From Pseudomonas sp. TMP9 (GTDB lineage Bacteria > Pseudomonadota > Gammaproteobacteria > Pseudomonadales > Pseudomonadaceae), in contig NZ_CP149803.1 of the NCBI RefSeq assembly GCF_037943105.1, forward strand, positions 62,001 to 126,000: DNA of 64,000 nt, given 5' to 3'. Numbering within the stretch: position 1 is the stretch's first letter; every line of letters starts with the position of its first letter. The notes beneath the pieces were generated by a model. The model was not told where the DNA came from and searched no databases. It saw only the letters and a list, made by a program, of their open reading frames with translations. The position numbers and the translations under genes were made by a program. Below, in pieces: positions 1-8,792 of the stretch.

Positions 1-1
1 T

Positions 2-193
2 GATGCTGATGCCGCGCTGATTCGTCAAACCGTCGCCGCAGTCGGTGGCCACGCCACCTGCTTCACGGCCGGCCACTGCGACAGCCCATTTCATCCGCTG
101 GCTGCACCGCTGCTGCGCTATCACCGCCAGCTTAAAACCCAGCTCGACCCCCAGGGCATCTTCAACCCTGGCCGCCTGTATGCCGAGGTATAG
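2..193 (+). CDS. glcE: Glycolate oxidase FAD-binding subunit GlcE, C-terminal end (partial)
   Basis: The window opens inside this gene; only the last 63 codons are present, read in the frame that ends at TAG 191-193. The translation ends with LDPQGIFNPGRLY, the C-terminal signature of FAD-linked oxidases of the GlcD/GlcE type (FAD-binding type 4). With GlcD and GlcF, GlcE forms the membrane-associated glycolate oxidase that converts glycolate to glyoxylate. It lies two bases before glcF, so the two are surely co-transcribed. The identity as GlcE rather than GlcD rests on its position directly before glcF. Confidence 0.88.
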   Translation, partial: DADAALIRQTVAAVGGHATCFTAGHCDSPFHPLAAPLLRYHRQLKTQLDPQGIFNPGRLYAEV

Positions 194-195
194 CT

Positions 196-1413
196 GTGCA
201 GACCAATCTGAGTGAACAAGCCAAGCTACTGCCGCGCGCCGAGGAAGCTGAACGTATCCTGCGCAGCTGTGTGCATTGTGGCTTCTGCAATGCCACCTGC
301 CCGACCTATCAACTGCTGGGCGACGAGCTGGACGGCCCGCGCGGGCGCATCTACCTGATCAAGCAGGTGCTTGAAGGCAATGAAGTCACCGTCAAGACCC
401 AGCTGCACTTAGACCGCTGCCTCACCTGTCGTAATTGTGAAACCACCTGCCCGTCGGGTGTGGAGTACCACAACCTGCTGGATATCGGCCGCGCCGTGGT
501 CGATGCCGCCGTGCCCCGTCCGCTGGCGCAACGGGTATTGAGTGAAAGCCTGCGTGCGGTAGTGCCACATGCGGGGCTGTTCAAAAGCCTGACTCAGGTC
601 GGCCAAATATTCCGCCCGCTGCTACCGGCCAGCCTCAAGGCCAAGCTTCCGCGCGCGGTAACTGCTGCCAAACCACGTCCTGAACCACGCCATGCCCGCC
701 GGGTGCTGATGCTGGAAGGCTGCGTACAGCCTGGCCTGGCACCCAACACCAATGCCGCCACGGCGCGGGTACTTGACCGCTTAAACATCAGCGTCACGCC
801 GATCTATGAAGCCGGCTGCTGCGGCGCGGTGGACTACCACCTCAACGCCCAAGAGCGAGGCTTGCAGCGCGCCCGGAAAAATATCGACGCCTGGTGGCCG
901 GCTATTGAACAGGGCGCTGAGGCCATCGTGCAGACAGCCAGCGGTTGCGGTGCCTTCGTCAAAGATTATGGCCACTTGTTGGCGCAGGATTTCGCCTATG
1001 CGGAGAAGGCCAAGCGCGTCAGTACGTTGGCCAAAGACTTGGTTGAGGTGCTGAGCGCCGAACCGCTGGAGCAGTTGGGTGTGCACGCCGACAAGCGTTT
1101 GGCCTTCCATTGCCCTTGCACCTTGCAGCATGCGCAAAAGCTCGGCGGCGCGGTCGAGGGCGTGCTCAGCCGCCTTGGCTTCGGCTTGACCGCCGTGCCC
1201 GACAGCCACCTGTGCTGCGGTTCGGCCGGGACCTATTCGCTGACCCAGCCGGAGCTGTCCAAGCAGCTGCGCGACAACAAAATGAATGCCCTGGAAAGCG
1301 GCAAGCCGGAGGTGATTGTCACCGCTAACATCGGCTGCCAAACCCACCTCGACGGCGCCGGTCGCACCCCTGTGCGGCACTGGATCGAACTCGTCGAAGA
1401 AGCCCTGAATTAA
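196..1413 (+). CDS. glcF: Glycolate oxidase iron-sulfur subunit GlcF
   Basis: This 405-residue protein carries two ferredoxin-type 4Fe-4S motifs near the N terminus (Cys25, 28, 31, 35 with the following Pro, and Cys75, 78, 81, 85 with Pro) and two cysteine-rich CCG domains further on (GCCGAV near residue 209 and LCCGSAG near 340). This is the architecture and length of GlcF, which passes electrons from the flavin subunits of glycolate oxidase to the quinone pool at the inner membrane. The start is GTG at 196, two bases after the glcE stop, with a GAGG ribosome site lying inside the end of glcE; no upstream ATG fits. It is the third gene of a glcDEFG-type operon. Confidence 0.96.
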   Translation: MQTNLSEQAKLLPRAEEAERILRSCVHCGFCNATCPTYQLLGDELDGPRGRIYLIKQVLEGNEVTVKTQLHLDRCLTCRNCETTCPSGVEYHNLLDIGRAVVDAAVPRPLAQRVLSESLRAVVPHAGLFKSLTQVGQIFRPLLPASLKAKLPRAVTAAKPRPEPRHARRVLMLEGCVQPGLAPNTNAATARVLDRLNISVTPIYEAGCCGAVDYHLNAQERGLQRARKNIDAWWPAIEQGAEAIVQTASGCGAFVKDYGHLLAQDFAYAEKAKRVSTLAKDLVEVLSAEPLEQLGVHADKRLAFHCPCTLQHAQKLGGAVEGVLSRLGFGLTAVPDSHLCCGSAGTYSLTQPELSKQLRDNKMNALESGKPEVIVTANIGCQTHLDGAGRTPVRHWIELVEEALN

Positions 1414-1425
1414 CCGGAGAACACC

Positions 1426-1827
1426 ATGCTAAGCAAAGCCGTTTTGAGCCAAACCGAAGTCAACCGCATGCTCACTGCTGCGCGCAGCGAAGCCGAAAAA
1501 AATCAGTGGGCGGTGACCATCAGCGTGGTTGACGACGGCGGCCACTTGCTTGCCCTGGAGCGTCTCGACGGTTGCGCCCCAATTGGCGCTTACATTTCGA
1601 GCGAAAAAGCGCGCAGCGCTGCCATCGGCCGCCGCGAAACCAAGAGCTTTGAGGACATGGTCAATGGCGGACGTACGGCATTCCTGTCCGCGCCATTGGT
1701 GACCTCGCTGGAAGGCGGCGTGCCGGTGATCGTTGACGGCCAGGTGATCGGTGCATTGGGTGTTTCCGGAGTCAAAGCTGATCAAGACGCGCAAGTGGCT
1801 AAAGCCGGCGTCGCTGCACTGAACTGA
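1426..1827 (+). CDS. glcG: GlcG/HbpS family protein
   Basis: A 133-residue protein of the GlcG/HbpS family (formerly DUF336): it has the VVDDGGHLLALERLDG and IVDGQVIGALGVSG segments typical of the family, which in other bacteria includes a heme-binding protein and cofactor-binding proteins. In glycolate operons GlcG always accompanies the oxidase but its exact role is not established. The ATG at 1426 follows glcF by 12 bases and has a CGGAG ribosome site. Its position between glcF and glcB is the same as in Escherichia coli glcDEFGBA. Confidence 0.93.
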   Translation: MLSKAVLSQTEVNRMLTAARSEAEKNQWAVTISVVDDGGHLLALERLDGCAPIGAYISSEKARSAAIGRRETKSFEDMVNGGRTAFLSAPLVTSLEGGVPVIVDGQVIGALGVSGVKADQDAQVAKAGVAALN

Positions 1828-1838
1828 TTCGCATAGTG

Positions 1839-1869
1839 AGGCGGTTCCTCAGTGATCCGCCAACCGCCT
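1839..1869 (+). other. Hairpin in the glcG-glcB gap
   Basis: AGGCGGTT (1839-1846) and AACCGCCT (1862-1869) are perfect inverted repeats around a 15-base loop. No T run follows, so it is more likely a processing or partial attenuation structure in the glc transcript than a full terminator. It lies about 35 bases before the glcB start. Confidence 0.45.
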
Positions 1870-1904
1870 AGCGTCTCACCTGTACTGATTTTGGAGAGTG
1901 GAAA

Positions 1905-4085
1905 ATGACCGATCGCGTGAACTGCCAGCGCCTGCAAGTGGCCGCCAACCTGCAACGTTTTATCGACGAGGAAGTGCTGCCGGGCAGCGGTATTGAGCGC
2001 GACGCCTTCTGGGCCGGCTTCGATGCCCTGGTGCACGACCTAGCGCCGCAAAACCGTGCGCTGCTGGCCGAACGTGATGCCCTGCAAGTCCAGCTGGACA
2101 CCTGGCACCGCGAGCATCCCGGCCCGATTAGCGACATGCCGGCGTATCGCACGTTCCTCGAATCCATCGGCTACCTGTTGCCGCAACCTGACAGCGTGCA
2201 GGCCAGCACCGCCAACGTCGACAGCGAGATCACCACTCAAGCTGGCCCGCAGTTGGTGGTGCCGGTGATGAATGCGCGCTACGCGCTCAACGCGGCCAAC
2301 GCCCGCTGGGGTTCGCTCTACGATGCCTTGTATGGCACCGACGCTATCTCTGAAGACGACGGCACGCAAAAGGGTCCGGGCTATAACCAGGTGCGCGGCG
2401 ACAAGGTAATTGCCTTTGCTCGTGCCTTCCTCGATCAGTCCGCACCATTAGCCACTGGCTCCCACGTCGATTCGACGGGCTATCAGGTGATTGATGGCCA
2501 GCTGCACGTCAGCCTGAAAGATGGCAGCCACAGTGGCCTGGCTCAGGCCGAAAAATTTGTCGGTTTTCAGGGTGAGGCCAGCGCGCCGACGGCGGTGCTG
2601 CTGAAGAACAACGGCCTGCATGTAGAAATCCAGATTGATGCCAGCAGCCAGATCGGTGCTACCGACGCGGCTGGGGTCAAGGACCTGCTGCTCGAGTCGG
2701 CGCTGTCGACCATTCTCGACTGTGAGGACTCCGTGGCAGCAGTCGACGCCGACGACAAGGTGGTGATCTACCGCAACTGGCTCGGCCTGATGAAAGGTGA
2801 CCTCAGCGAAGAACTGGAGAAGGGCGGTAAGCGCATTGTCCGTCGCCTCAACCCCGACCGCGAGTACACCGCCGCTGCCGGTGGCGAACTGAAGCTGCAT
2901 GGTCGTTCGCTGCTGTTTGTGCGCAACGTCGGCCACCTGATGAGCAACCCGGCGATCCTCGATGGCGAGGGGAACGAGATCCCTGAGGGTATTCTTGATG
3001 GTGTGATGACCAGCTTGTGTGCGCTGCACGACTTGCAGCGTCGTGGTAACTCGCGCACCGGTAGCGTGTATATCGTTAAACCGAAGATGCACGGCCCGGC
3101 CGAAGTGGCCTTTGCCGATCAGCTGTTCGGTCGGATTGAAGACCTGCTACAGCTGCCACGTCACACCTTGAAAATGGGCATCATGGACGAGGAGCGTCGC
3201 ACCAGTATCAACCTCAAGGCCTGCATCGCGGCCGCTGGCGCCCGCGTGGCTTTTATCAACACCGGCTTCCTTGACCGCACCGGTGACGAGATGCACACCG
3301 CCATGCAAGCCGGCGCCATGCTGCGCAAAGGCGACATGAAGAGCAGCGCTTGGATCCAGGCGTATGAGCGCAACAACGTGCTGGTGGGCCTGAGCTGTGG
3401 CTTGCGTGGGCGCGCGCAAATCGGCAAGGGCATGTGGGCCATGCCGGACCTGATGGCCGCCATGCTTGAACAGAAAATTGGCCACCCTAAAGCCGGCGCC
3501 AACACCGCCTGGGTACCGTCGCCAACCGCCGCCACCTTGCACGCCATGCACTACCACCAGGTGGATGTGCAGGCGGTGCAGCGTGAGCTGGAAGCCATCG
3601 ACTTCAATAGCCAGCGCGATGAGCTGCTCAACGGGCTGCTCAGCGTGCCGGTGGCGGCCGAGCGCAACTGGAGCGCCAGCCAGATTCAGCAAGAGTTGGA
3701 CAACAACTGCCAAGGCATCCTCGGTTATGTGGTGCGCTGGGTGGAGCAGGGCGTGGGTTGCTCCAAGGTGCCGGATATCCACAACGTCGGCCTGATGGAA
3801 GACCGCGCCACCTTGCGTATCTCCAGCCAGCACATCGCCAACTGGTTACACCATGCGGTGATCAATGAGGCCCAGGTACGCGAAAGCCTTGAGCGCATGG
3901 CCAAGGTGGTCGATCAGCAGAACGCCAGTGACAGCGCTTACCGGCCAATGGCAACGGACTACAGCCAGTCGGCAGCCTTCCAAGCGGCCAGTGATTTGGT
4001 GTTCAAAGGCCTTGAGCAACCCAGCGGCTATACCGAGCCATTGCTGCATGCCTGGCGCCTTCGTTTCAAACAACAAGAGGGCTAA
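1905..4085 (+). CDS. glcB: Malate synthase G
   Basis: The 726-residue product matches the usual length of malate synthase G (about 723), a single-chain enzyme condensing glyoxylate with acetyl-CoA to malate in the cytosol. Family signatures are visible: [16 protein letters not shown] near residue 268, [15 protein letters not shown] near 386 and [11 protein letters not shown] near 425, which carries the acidic metal and glyoxylate-binding residues. The ATG at 1905 is preceded by TTGGAGAG. It lies inside the glycolate operon, 77 bases after glcG, so glyoxylate made by GlcDEF would be consumed by its product. In P. aeruginosa, from memory, glcB lies away from glcDEFG, so this arrangement resembles E. 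coli. Confidence 0.97.
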   Translation: MTDRVNCQRLQVAANLQRFIDEEVLPGSGIERDAFWAGFDALVHDLAPQNRALLAERDALQVQLDTWHREHPGPISDMPAYRTFLESIGYLLPQPDSVQASTANVDSEITTQAGPQLVVPVMNARYALNAANARWGSLYDALYGTDAISEDDGTQKGPGYNQVRGDKVIAFARAFLDQSAPLATGSHVDSTGYQVIDGQLHVSLKDGSHSGLAQAEKFVGFQGEASAPTAVLLKNNGLHVEIQIDASSQIGATDAAGVKDLLLESALSTILDCEDSVAAVDADDKVVIYRNWLGLMKGDLSEELEKGGKRIVRRLNPDREYTAAAGGELKLHGRSLLFVRNVGHLMSNPAILDGEGNEIPEGILDGVMTSLCALHDLQRRGNSRTGSVYIVKPKMHGPAEVAFADQLFGRIEDLLQLPRHTLKMGIMDEERRTSINLKACIAAAGARVAFINTGFLDRTGDEMHTAMQAGAMLRKGDMKSSAWIQAYERNNVLVGLSCGLRGRAQIGKGMWAMPDLMAAMLEQKIGHPKAGANTAWVPSPTAATLHAMHYHQVDVQAVQRELEAIDFNSQRDELLNGLLSVPVAAERNWSASQIQQELDNNCQGILGYVVRWVEQGVGCSKVPDIHNVGLMEDRATLRISSQHIANWLHHAVINEAQVRESLERMAKVVDQQNASDSAYRPMATDYSQSAAFQAASDLVFKGLEQPSGYTEPLLHAWRLRFKQQEG

Positions 4086-4104
4086 ATAGGCTCGGCTGTT
4101 AAAG

Positions 4105-4133
4105 CGCCCCGTCAGACTCGTGCTGCCGGGGCG
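4105..4133 (+). other. GC-rich hairpin after glcB
   Basis: CGCCCCG (4105-4111) pairs perfectly with CGGGGCG (4127-4133) around a 15-base loop. The sequence after it (ATTGAG) has no T run, so it may weaken rather than end transcription between glcB and the permease gene. Confidence 0.4.
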
Positions 4134-4143
4134 ATTGAGCATT

Positions 4144-4175
4144 GATGATGGCGGGATATCCCCCGTTCCATCATC
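4144..4175 (+). other. Second hairpin between glcB and the permease gene
   Basis: GATGATGG (4144-4151) and CCATCATC (4168-4175) are perfect inverted repeats, and part of the interior (CGGG...CCCG) can pair too, giving a long stem with a short loop around ATAT. There is no T run. It lies about 115 bases before the permease start and could protect the upstream mRNA or form part of the leader of the permease gene. Confidence 0.45.
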
Positions 4176-4289
4176 CAAGGAACTGCTAAAGGTTGGCTGA
4201 GAATGTCTCGGTGGCCCAGCAGGTCCGTGTGCGAGGCACCGGGTATCCCCGGAACACTGTGGTTCACAATAACAAATAGGAACCAACTC

Positions 4290-4976
4290 ATGAGTCAAAC
4301 ACTGCTGTCGATACTGGCCTTTGTGCCACTGGTACTGGCGGGTGTGCTGCTGATCGGCTTTCGCTGGCCAGCCAAGTACGCTATGCCGGTGGTCTTCCTG
4401 CTCACCGCGATCATTGGTCTAACGTCCTGGGATATGTCCTTCAATCGGGTCTTGGCGTCCAGCCTGCAAGGCCTGGTTCTCACCGCCGCGATCCTCTGGA
4501 TCATCTTTGGTGCGATCCTGCTGCTCAACACCCTCAAGCATTCAGGTGGCATCGCAGCCATTCGCCGTGGCTTCGCCACCATCACCCCCGACCGTCGCGT
4601 CCAGGCGCTGATCGTTGCATGGCTGTTTGGTTGCTTTATCGAGGGTGCCTCGGGCTTTGGTACGCCGGCTGCTGTGGCGGCGCCGTTGTTGGTGGCACTG
4701 GGTTTCCCGGCGCTGGCGGCAGTGGTGTTGGGCATGATGGTGCAATCCACGCCGGTATCCTTCGGTGCTGTGGGTACACCGATTCTGGTGGGTGTGGCTG
4801 GTGGTCTGGACCAGGCGGGCATGTCCGCGCAGCTGGCCACACTCGGCAGTAGCTGGGAGGTGTTCTTCCACCTGATCTTCTCGCGCGTGGCGATCACCCA
4901 CGGCCTGATCGGCATCTTTATGCCACTGATCATGCTGTCGATCATGACGCGCTTCTTCGGCAAGAATCAGTCGTAG
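4290..4976 (+). CDS. N-terminal half of the GlcA/LldP permease, up to the TAG
   Basis: The 228-residue product begins [18 protein letters not shown] and holds the first half of the membrane spans and the substrate-region signature EGASGFGTP. The ATG at 4290 is chosen over upstream starts because it has AGGA eight bases before it, begins directly with a membrane span as in the family, and the codons before it (from 4203) encode nothing family-like. Alone it would lack the C-terminal membrane domain. Confidence 0.7.
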   Translation: MSQTLLSILAFVPLVLAGVLLIGFRWPAKYAMPVVFLLTAIIGLTSWDMSFNRVLASSLQGLVLTAAILWIIFGAILLLNTLKHSGGIAAIRRGFATITPDRRVQALIVAWLFGCFIEGASGFGTPAAVAAPLLVALGFPALAAVVLGMMVQSTPVSFGAVGTPILVGVAGGLDQAGMSAQLATLGSSWEVFFHLIFSRVAITHGLIGIFMPLIMLSIMTRFFGKNQS

Positions 4977-4991
4977 AAAGAAGGCTTGGAA

Positions 4992-5993
4992 ATGGCCCCG
5001 TTTGCCATCTTCACTGGCTTGGCTTTCGTCATCCCTTACATCGCCGCCGGGGTGTTCCTCGGTCCGGAATTCCCGTCGATGATCGGTGCGATGGTTGGCC
5101 TGGCGATTGTGATCCCCGCGGCCAAGGCGGGCTTCTTGCTGCCTAAGACCACTTGGGACTTTGCGCCGGCCAGCGAGTGGCCAGCCGAGTGGATGGGCAA
5201 GATCGAGATGAAGCTCGACGACATCGCCGGTAAAACGCCGATCTCCGTACGCATGGCCTGGGCACCTTATGTGCTGCTAGCGATATTCCTGGTGGCATCG
5301 CGCGTCTTCCCTGAGCTGAAGGCGGCCTTGCTGTCGGTCAGTATCGGCTGGATCGACATCCTCGGTGAAACCGGTATCTCCGGCAAACTTGAGCCGTTAT
5401 ACCTGCCGGGCGGCATCCTGATCATGGTGGTGCTGGTCACCGCGTTGCTGCACCGCATGCGGTTGTCCGAATTGGGTGCCGCGATCAACGAGTCGAGCCG
5501 TACCCTACTGGGCGCGGGTTTCGTGCTGATCTTCACCATTCCGATGGTGCGGATTCTGATCAACTCCGGCGTTAACGGAGCTGATCTGGTGTCGATGCCG
5601 GTGGCCATGGCGCAACTGGTGGCCGACAGCGTGGGCGGTGTTTATCCGTTCTTCGCGCCGGCTGTGGGTGCGTTGGGGGCCTTTATCGCCGGTTCCAACA
5701 CCGTGTCCAACTTGATGCTGTCGCAGTTCCAGTTCAATGCGGCCAGTCTGCTCGGAGTATCCGGTGCGATGATGGTGGCCGCGCAATCGGTGGGCGCGGC
5801 GGCGGGTAACATGATCGCCATTCACAACGTGGTAGCGGCTTCGGCCACTGTGGGTCTGCTGGGTCGCGAAGGGATCACCCTGCGCAAAACCATTCTGCCG
5901 ACCCTCTACTACCTTGTTGCTGCTGGTAGCATCACCATGATTGCGATGTACGGCATGGGTATTTCTGATCCGTTGATGCAAGCGGCGGGTTAA
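4992..5993 (+). CDS. C-terminal half of the GlcA/LldP permease, possible re-initiation product
   Basis: From ATG 4992, 333 residues continue the permease in the same frame right after the TAG. The bases just after the stop, AAAGAAGG (4977-4984), are a good Shine-Dalgarno match seven bases before this ATG; a TTG at 4986 is another possible start. A ribosome ending at 4976 could therefore restart here and make the second half as a separate membrane protein. Whether two halves assemble is unknown. The conserved segments FIAGSNTVSNLMLSQ and VGAAAGNMIAIHNVVAA are present and undamaged. Confidence 0.65.
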   Translation: MAPFAIFTGLAFVIPYIAAGVFLGPEFPSMIGAMVGLAIVIPAAKAGFLLPKTTWDFAPASEWPAEWMGKIEMKLDDIAGKTPISVRMAWAPYVLLAIFLVASRVFPELKAALLSVSIGWIDILGETGISGKLEPLYLPGGILIMVVLVTALLHRMRLSELGAAINESSRTLLGAGFVLIFTIPMVRILINSGVNGADLVSMPVAMAQLVADSVGGVYPFFAPAVGALGAFIAGSNTVSNLMLSQFQFNAASLLGVSGAMMVAAQSVGAAAGNMIAIHNVVAASATVGLLGREGITLRKTILPTLYYLVAAGSITMIAMYGMGISDPLMQAAG

Positions 5994-6041
5994 GCGGCCC
6001 ACCTCTGCCCGCTATACCGCGGGCAGAACCCTAAGTTGATT

Positions 6042-6065
6042 GGCCGCCCATGAGGCGGCCTTTCT
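6042..6065 (+). terminator. Intrinsic terminator of the glc operon
   Basis: GGCCGCC (6042-6048) and GGCGGCC (6054-6060) pair perfectly around a five-base loop and are followed by TTTCT. A second hairpin (CTGCCCG 6005-6011 with CGGGCAG 6020-6026) lies just upstream. Together they end the glycolate operon before rubA. Confidence 0.75.
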
Positions 6066-6142
6066 CGTCCTGCGGCTTGGCGCATCTGCGTATATACGGT
6101 AGTTTCCGCAGCGCAACAGCCGTGTGATTCCCTGAGGTAGTT

Positions 6143-6310
6143 ATGAAAAAGTGGCAATGTGTGGTCTGTGGACTGATTTACGACGAAAGCCAGGGCTGGC
6201 CTGATGACGGCATCGCCGCCGGTACGCTGTGGCAGGATGTCCCCGAAGACTGGCTGTGCCCTGACTGCGGTGTGGGCAAGTTGGATTTCGAGATGATCGA
6301 AATCGGTTGA
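6143..6310 (+). CDS. rubA: Rubredoxin
   Basis: This 55-residue protein ([10 protein letters not shown]...) is a classical rubredoxin: the single iron is held by Cys6, Cys9, Cys39 and Cys42 in CxxCG and CPxCG motifs, with the typical PEDWLCP segment between. It carries single electrons in the cytosol from rubredoxin reductase to acceptors such as alkane hydroxylases or peroxide-detoxifying enzymes. The ATG has TGAGG upstream. In P. aeruginosa two rubredoxin genes precede the reductase (PA5351 and PA5350, from memory); here only one is present, and it is separated from the reductase gene by a terminator. Confidence 0.97.
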   Translation: MKKWQCVVCGLIYDESQGWPDDGIAAGTLWQDVPEDWLCPDCGVGKLDFEMIEIG

Positions 6311-6372
6311 GCCCACGCTAAGCCAAGCGCGGCTGACGTTGTAGCCATGCTACATGGCCTTCTTCAGACGAT

Positions 6373-6400
6373 AAAACGGCGACCTGTGGGTCGCCGTTTT
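6373..6400. terminator. Bidirectional-looking intrinsic terminator after rubA
   Basis: AAAA, then CGGCGACC (6377-6384), a TGTG loop, GGTCGCCG (6389-6396) and TTTT: a perfect eight-base stem with an A run before and a T run after, so it can work on either strand. It separates rubA from the reductase gene, implying that the latter has its own promoter in 6401-6571. Confidence 0.88.
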
Positions 6401-6571
6401 GCTGGTTAAGAGCGGCCCGGCATCGTTTACGCGGCTCGTCATGCCGATTAATGGGGCTTCAAAAGCTCCGCCAGCGCGCTTAATTTGGCGCTGTTCAAAC
6501 GCGCCTAAGTCTGACCATCGGTCCTGAATTTTTATGGCGTATTAACCTGCGCCCCATGCGAGGAATACAGC

Positions 6572-7720
6572 ATGAATGCCCCTGTCGTTATCATCGGTAC
6601 TGGCCTAGCCGGCTACAACCTCGCCCGTGAGTTTCGCAAGCTCGACAGCGAAACGCCGTTGTTATTGATCACCGCAGACGACGGCCGCTCGTATTCCAAG
6701 CCGATGTTGTCCACCGGTTTCGCGAAGAATAAAGACGCTGACGGCCTAAGCATGGCTGAGCCCGGTGCGATGGCTGAGCAGTTGAAAGCGGAAATTCGTA
6801 CCCATACGCGTATCGGCGGCATTGATCCGGGGCACAAGCAGCTGTGGATAGGCGAGGAGGCGGTGGCCTATCGGGATGTGGTGCTGGCCTTGGGCGCTGA
6901 AGTGATTCGCGTGCCGGTGCAGGGTGATGCTGAGGATGCCATTTTCTCCATCAATGATTTGCAAGACTACGCACGTTTTCGCAGCGCGGCGGCCGGCAAG
7001 CAGCGCGTGCTGCTGCTCGGCGCTGGGTTAATCGGCTGTGAGTTTGCCAATGATCTGATCCTCGGCGGTTATCAGGTTGAATTGGTCGCGCCTTGCGAGC
7101 AGGTAATGCCCGGCTTGCTGCATCCGGCCGCTGCTGCAGCGGTGCAGGCAGGGTTGCAAGGCTTGGGCGCGCGTTTTCACCTCGGGCCGATATTGGCCAG
7201 CCTGAACCACAAAGATGATGCGCTGCAGGCGCAGCTGTCTGATGGCACGCTGATCAACTGTGATCTGGTGCTTTCGGCGGTGGGTCTGCGCCCGCGCATT
7301 GAGCTGGCAGCCGCTGCTGGCTTGGCGATCAATCGCGGCGTGGTGGTCGACCGCCAGCTGCGCACCTCACACGCCAATATCTATGCCCTAGGCGATTGCG
7401 CCGAGGTGGACGGTATCAACCTGTTGTATGTCATGCCGCTGATGACCAGTGCCCGAGCGTTAGCACAAACCCTCGCCGGTAACCTGACAGCGGTGACCTA
7501 TGGGCCGATGCCAGTGACAGTGAAAACTCCGGTCTGCCCGCTAGTGGTATCGCCACTACCGCGTGGGATGCAGGGCGAGTGGAGCGTGGAGGGCACGGGT
7601 GCTGACATCAAAGCGCTGTGCCACGACAGCAGCGGCGCGCTGCTCGGTTATGCGCTCACCGGGACAGCTGTGCAGGAAAAATTGACCTTGAATAAGCGTC
7701 TGCCGGCGCTATTGGCCTGA
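6572..7720 (+). CDS. rubB: Rubredoxin-NAD(+) reductase
   Basis: A 382-residue FAD-dependent pyridine nucleotide-disulfide family oxidoreductase without the redox disulfide. It shows an N-terminal FAD motif ([14 protein letters not shown], residues 6-19), an NAD-binding motif ([15 protein letters not shown], near 150) and the second FAD motif ending in [11 protein letters not shown] (near 272). Length and motifs match the AlkT/RubB family, which passes electrons from NADH to rubredoxin. The ATG at 6572 has GAGGAAT upstream. The neighbouring rubA supports the specific name over other ferredoxin reductases. Confidence 0.95.
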   Translation: MNAPVVIIGTGLAGYNLAREFRKLDSETPLLLITADDGRSYSKPMLSTGFAKNKDADGLSMAEPGAMAEQLKAEIRTHTRIGGIDPGHKQLWIGEEAVAYRDVVLALGAEVIRVPVQGDAEDAIFSINDLQDYARFRSAAAGKQRVLLLGAGLIGCEFANDLILGGYQVELVAPCEQVMPGLLHPAAAAAVQAGLQGLGARFHLGPILASLNHKDDALQAQLSDGTLINCDLVLSAVGLRPRIELAAAAGLAINRGVVVDRQLRTSHANIYALGDCAEVDGINLLYVMPLMTSARALAQTLAGNLTAVTYGPMPVTVKTPVCPLVVSPLPRGMQGEWSVEGTGADIKALCHDSSGALLGYALTGTAVQEKLTLNKRLPALLA

Positions 7721-7906
7721 ATGACGGCTGTTCTGTCGGATATGCCACAAATTTGCCCGGCATAACTGCCGTACAAGGCTGGCGCAGGGCCCGATGGCGT
7801 GCCATTCTCCCCGAGTCTGCCGCAGCCTAGAGCTGTTGCGGCGCCTTGGTATCTGCTCGCGCAGAGCAGCCCGGACACAACAACAAAAAACCGTAAAGAG
7901 GCATTT

Positions 7907-8179
7907 ATGCGTAAACCGGAACTCGCCGCCGCCATCGCCGATAAGGCGGATCTAAGCAAAGATCAGGCAAACCGTGTACTCAACGCCGTACTCGAAGAAA
8001 TCACCAACGCCCTGAACCGTAAAGACAGCGTCACCTTGGTGGGCTTTGGCACGTTTGTGCAACGCCACCGCGGTGCTCGCACCGGTAAAAACCCGCAAAC
8101 CGGTGAGCCTGTGCAGATCAAGGCCAGCAACACCGTCGCCTTTAAACCGGGTAAGTCCCTGAAAGACGCGGTCAACTGA
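7907..8179 (+). CDS. HU-family DNA-binding protein
   Basis: A 90-residue histone-like protein (MRKPELAAAIADKADLSKDQ...) with the HU/IHF core GFGTF near residue 47 and the DNA-binding arm RTGKNPQTGEP. The ATG at 7907 has AAAGAGG eight bases upstream; a longer reading from 7799 is not protein-like. HU dimers bend and compact DNA. It corresponds by position (next to rubB and recG) to PA5348 of P. aeruginosa as I recall it and is not the main hupB, which sits next to lon. I give no symbol because several HU paralogues exist in Pseudomonas. Confidence 0.93.
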   Translation: MRKPELAAAIADKADLSKDQANRVLNAVLEEITNALNRKDSVTLVGFGTFVQRHRGARTGKNPQTGEPVQIKASNTVAFKPGKSLKDAVN

Positions 8180-8187
8180 GCCCTCAG

Positions 8188-8210
8188 GCCCGGGGCCTTT
8201 GGCTCCGGGC
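8188..8210 (+). terminator. Hairpin terminator after the HU gene
   Basis: GCCCGGGGCC (8188-8197), loop TTT, GGCTCCGGGC (8201-8210): a ten-base stem with a single G-T pair, eight bases after the stop codon. The T run is missing (TGCTCCCC), so efficiency is uncertain. Confidence 0.6.
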
Positions 8211-8320
8211 TGCTCCCCATCGGTCTGCGTATTCACACGCCCTCTTTTGGCCGGATGTAGTCCCTGCAACAAACCGCTACACTGCGCCGCCTTTCCCTTA
8301 GCTTTTGCGAGGCCTTGCGC

Positions 8321-8713
8321 ATGAAATTTCGTTTTCTTCTGTGGATGCTGGGCCGCCTGATGGTCAAGGCCAGCCGCACCAACCCGGCGTTCCAGCAGCA
8401 GCTGGTGAATCGCGATATGGTTTTCCAGTTGCACACCCTAGACGGCAATGTTGCCCGTCACTTCATCGTCAAAGACCAGCGCATCACCAGCAAGCGCGGC
8501 CCAGCAAGCGAGCCGGCCTTTGCTTTAGGTTTTAAGGATGCGGCCTATGGCTTCGCCACCATGAGCGCAAAAAATAAGCAGCTGGCCTTTATGCAGGGCA
8601 TTCAGAACAAAGATATCCAGATTCAGGGCAACCCAGCGCTGGTGATCTGGTTCCAGGGTCTGACCAAATACCTGATGCCAAAAAAGAAAGACGCCAGCAA
8701 AAAAGCGGCCTGA
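8321..8713 (+). CDS. SCP2-like sterol-carrier domain protein of unknown role
   Basis: The 130-residue product begins MKFRFLLWMLGRLMVKASRTNP, continues with a beta-rich part (VFQLHTLDGNVARHFIVKDQRI, cited in pieces) and a segment KDAAYGFATMSAKNKQLAFMQ, and ends with a lysine-rich tail MPKKKDASKKAA. The overall pattern resembles the SCP2 sterol-binding-like fold that binds lipids in other proteins; this is a judgement from pattern, not a search. ATG 8321 is chosen, with GCGAGG upstream. The same gene follows the HU gene in P. aeruginosa. Its substrate is unknown; the first helix may associate with the membrane. Confidence 0.7.
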   Translation: MKFRFLLWMLGRLMVKASRTNPAFQQQLVNRDMVFQLHTLDGNVARHFIVKDQRITSKRGPASEPAFALGFKDAAYGFATMSAKNKQLAFMQGIQNKDIQIQGNPALVIWFQGLTKYLMPKKKDASKKAA

Positions 8714-8792
8714 CCCGCAGCTGGGCCCCCAAGGGCTGGCCGGCACGGCGCGCTTTCGCTAGGCTGGGCGCAGCCATAATGAGAGTTTACCC

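Larger units (their letters stand above)
4290..5993 (+). pseudogene. glcA: Glycolate/L-lactate permease (GlcA/LldP family) interrupted by one in-frame amber codon
   Basis: Read through, this is 567 codons of a single LldP/GlcA-family permease, the normal length of the family (about 550-565). An in-frame TAG at 4974-4976 (codon 229) interrupts it in the loop FFGKNQS-stop-KEGLEMAPFAIF; as I recall homologues, tryptophan stands here, so TGG to TAG is the simplest change. No frameshift is needed and both halves are otherwise intact, with conserved segments [15 protein letters not shown] in the first and many membrane spans throughout. Its place at the end of glcDEFGB suggests glycolate uptake (GlcA) rather than lactate. 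It may be a recent pseudogene, a sequencing error, or a gene now expressed as two polypeptides (see the half entries). Confidence 0.85.

Noticed and set aside
7799..8179. Longer HU protein starting at 7799
   Set aside because: The first 36 residues are unlike HU; ATG 7907 has a clear ribosome site and gives 90 residues.
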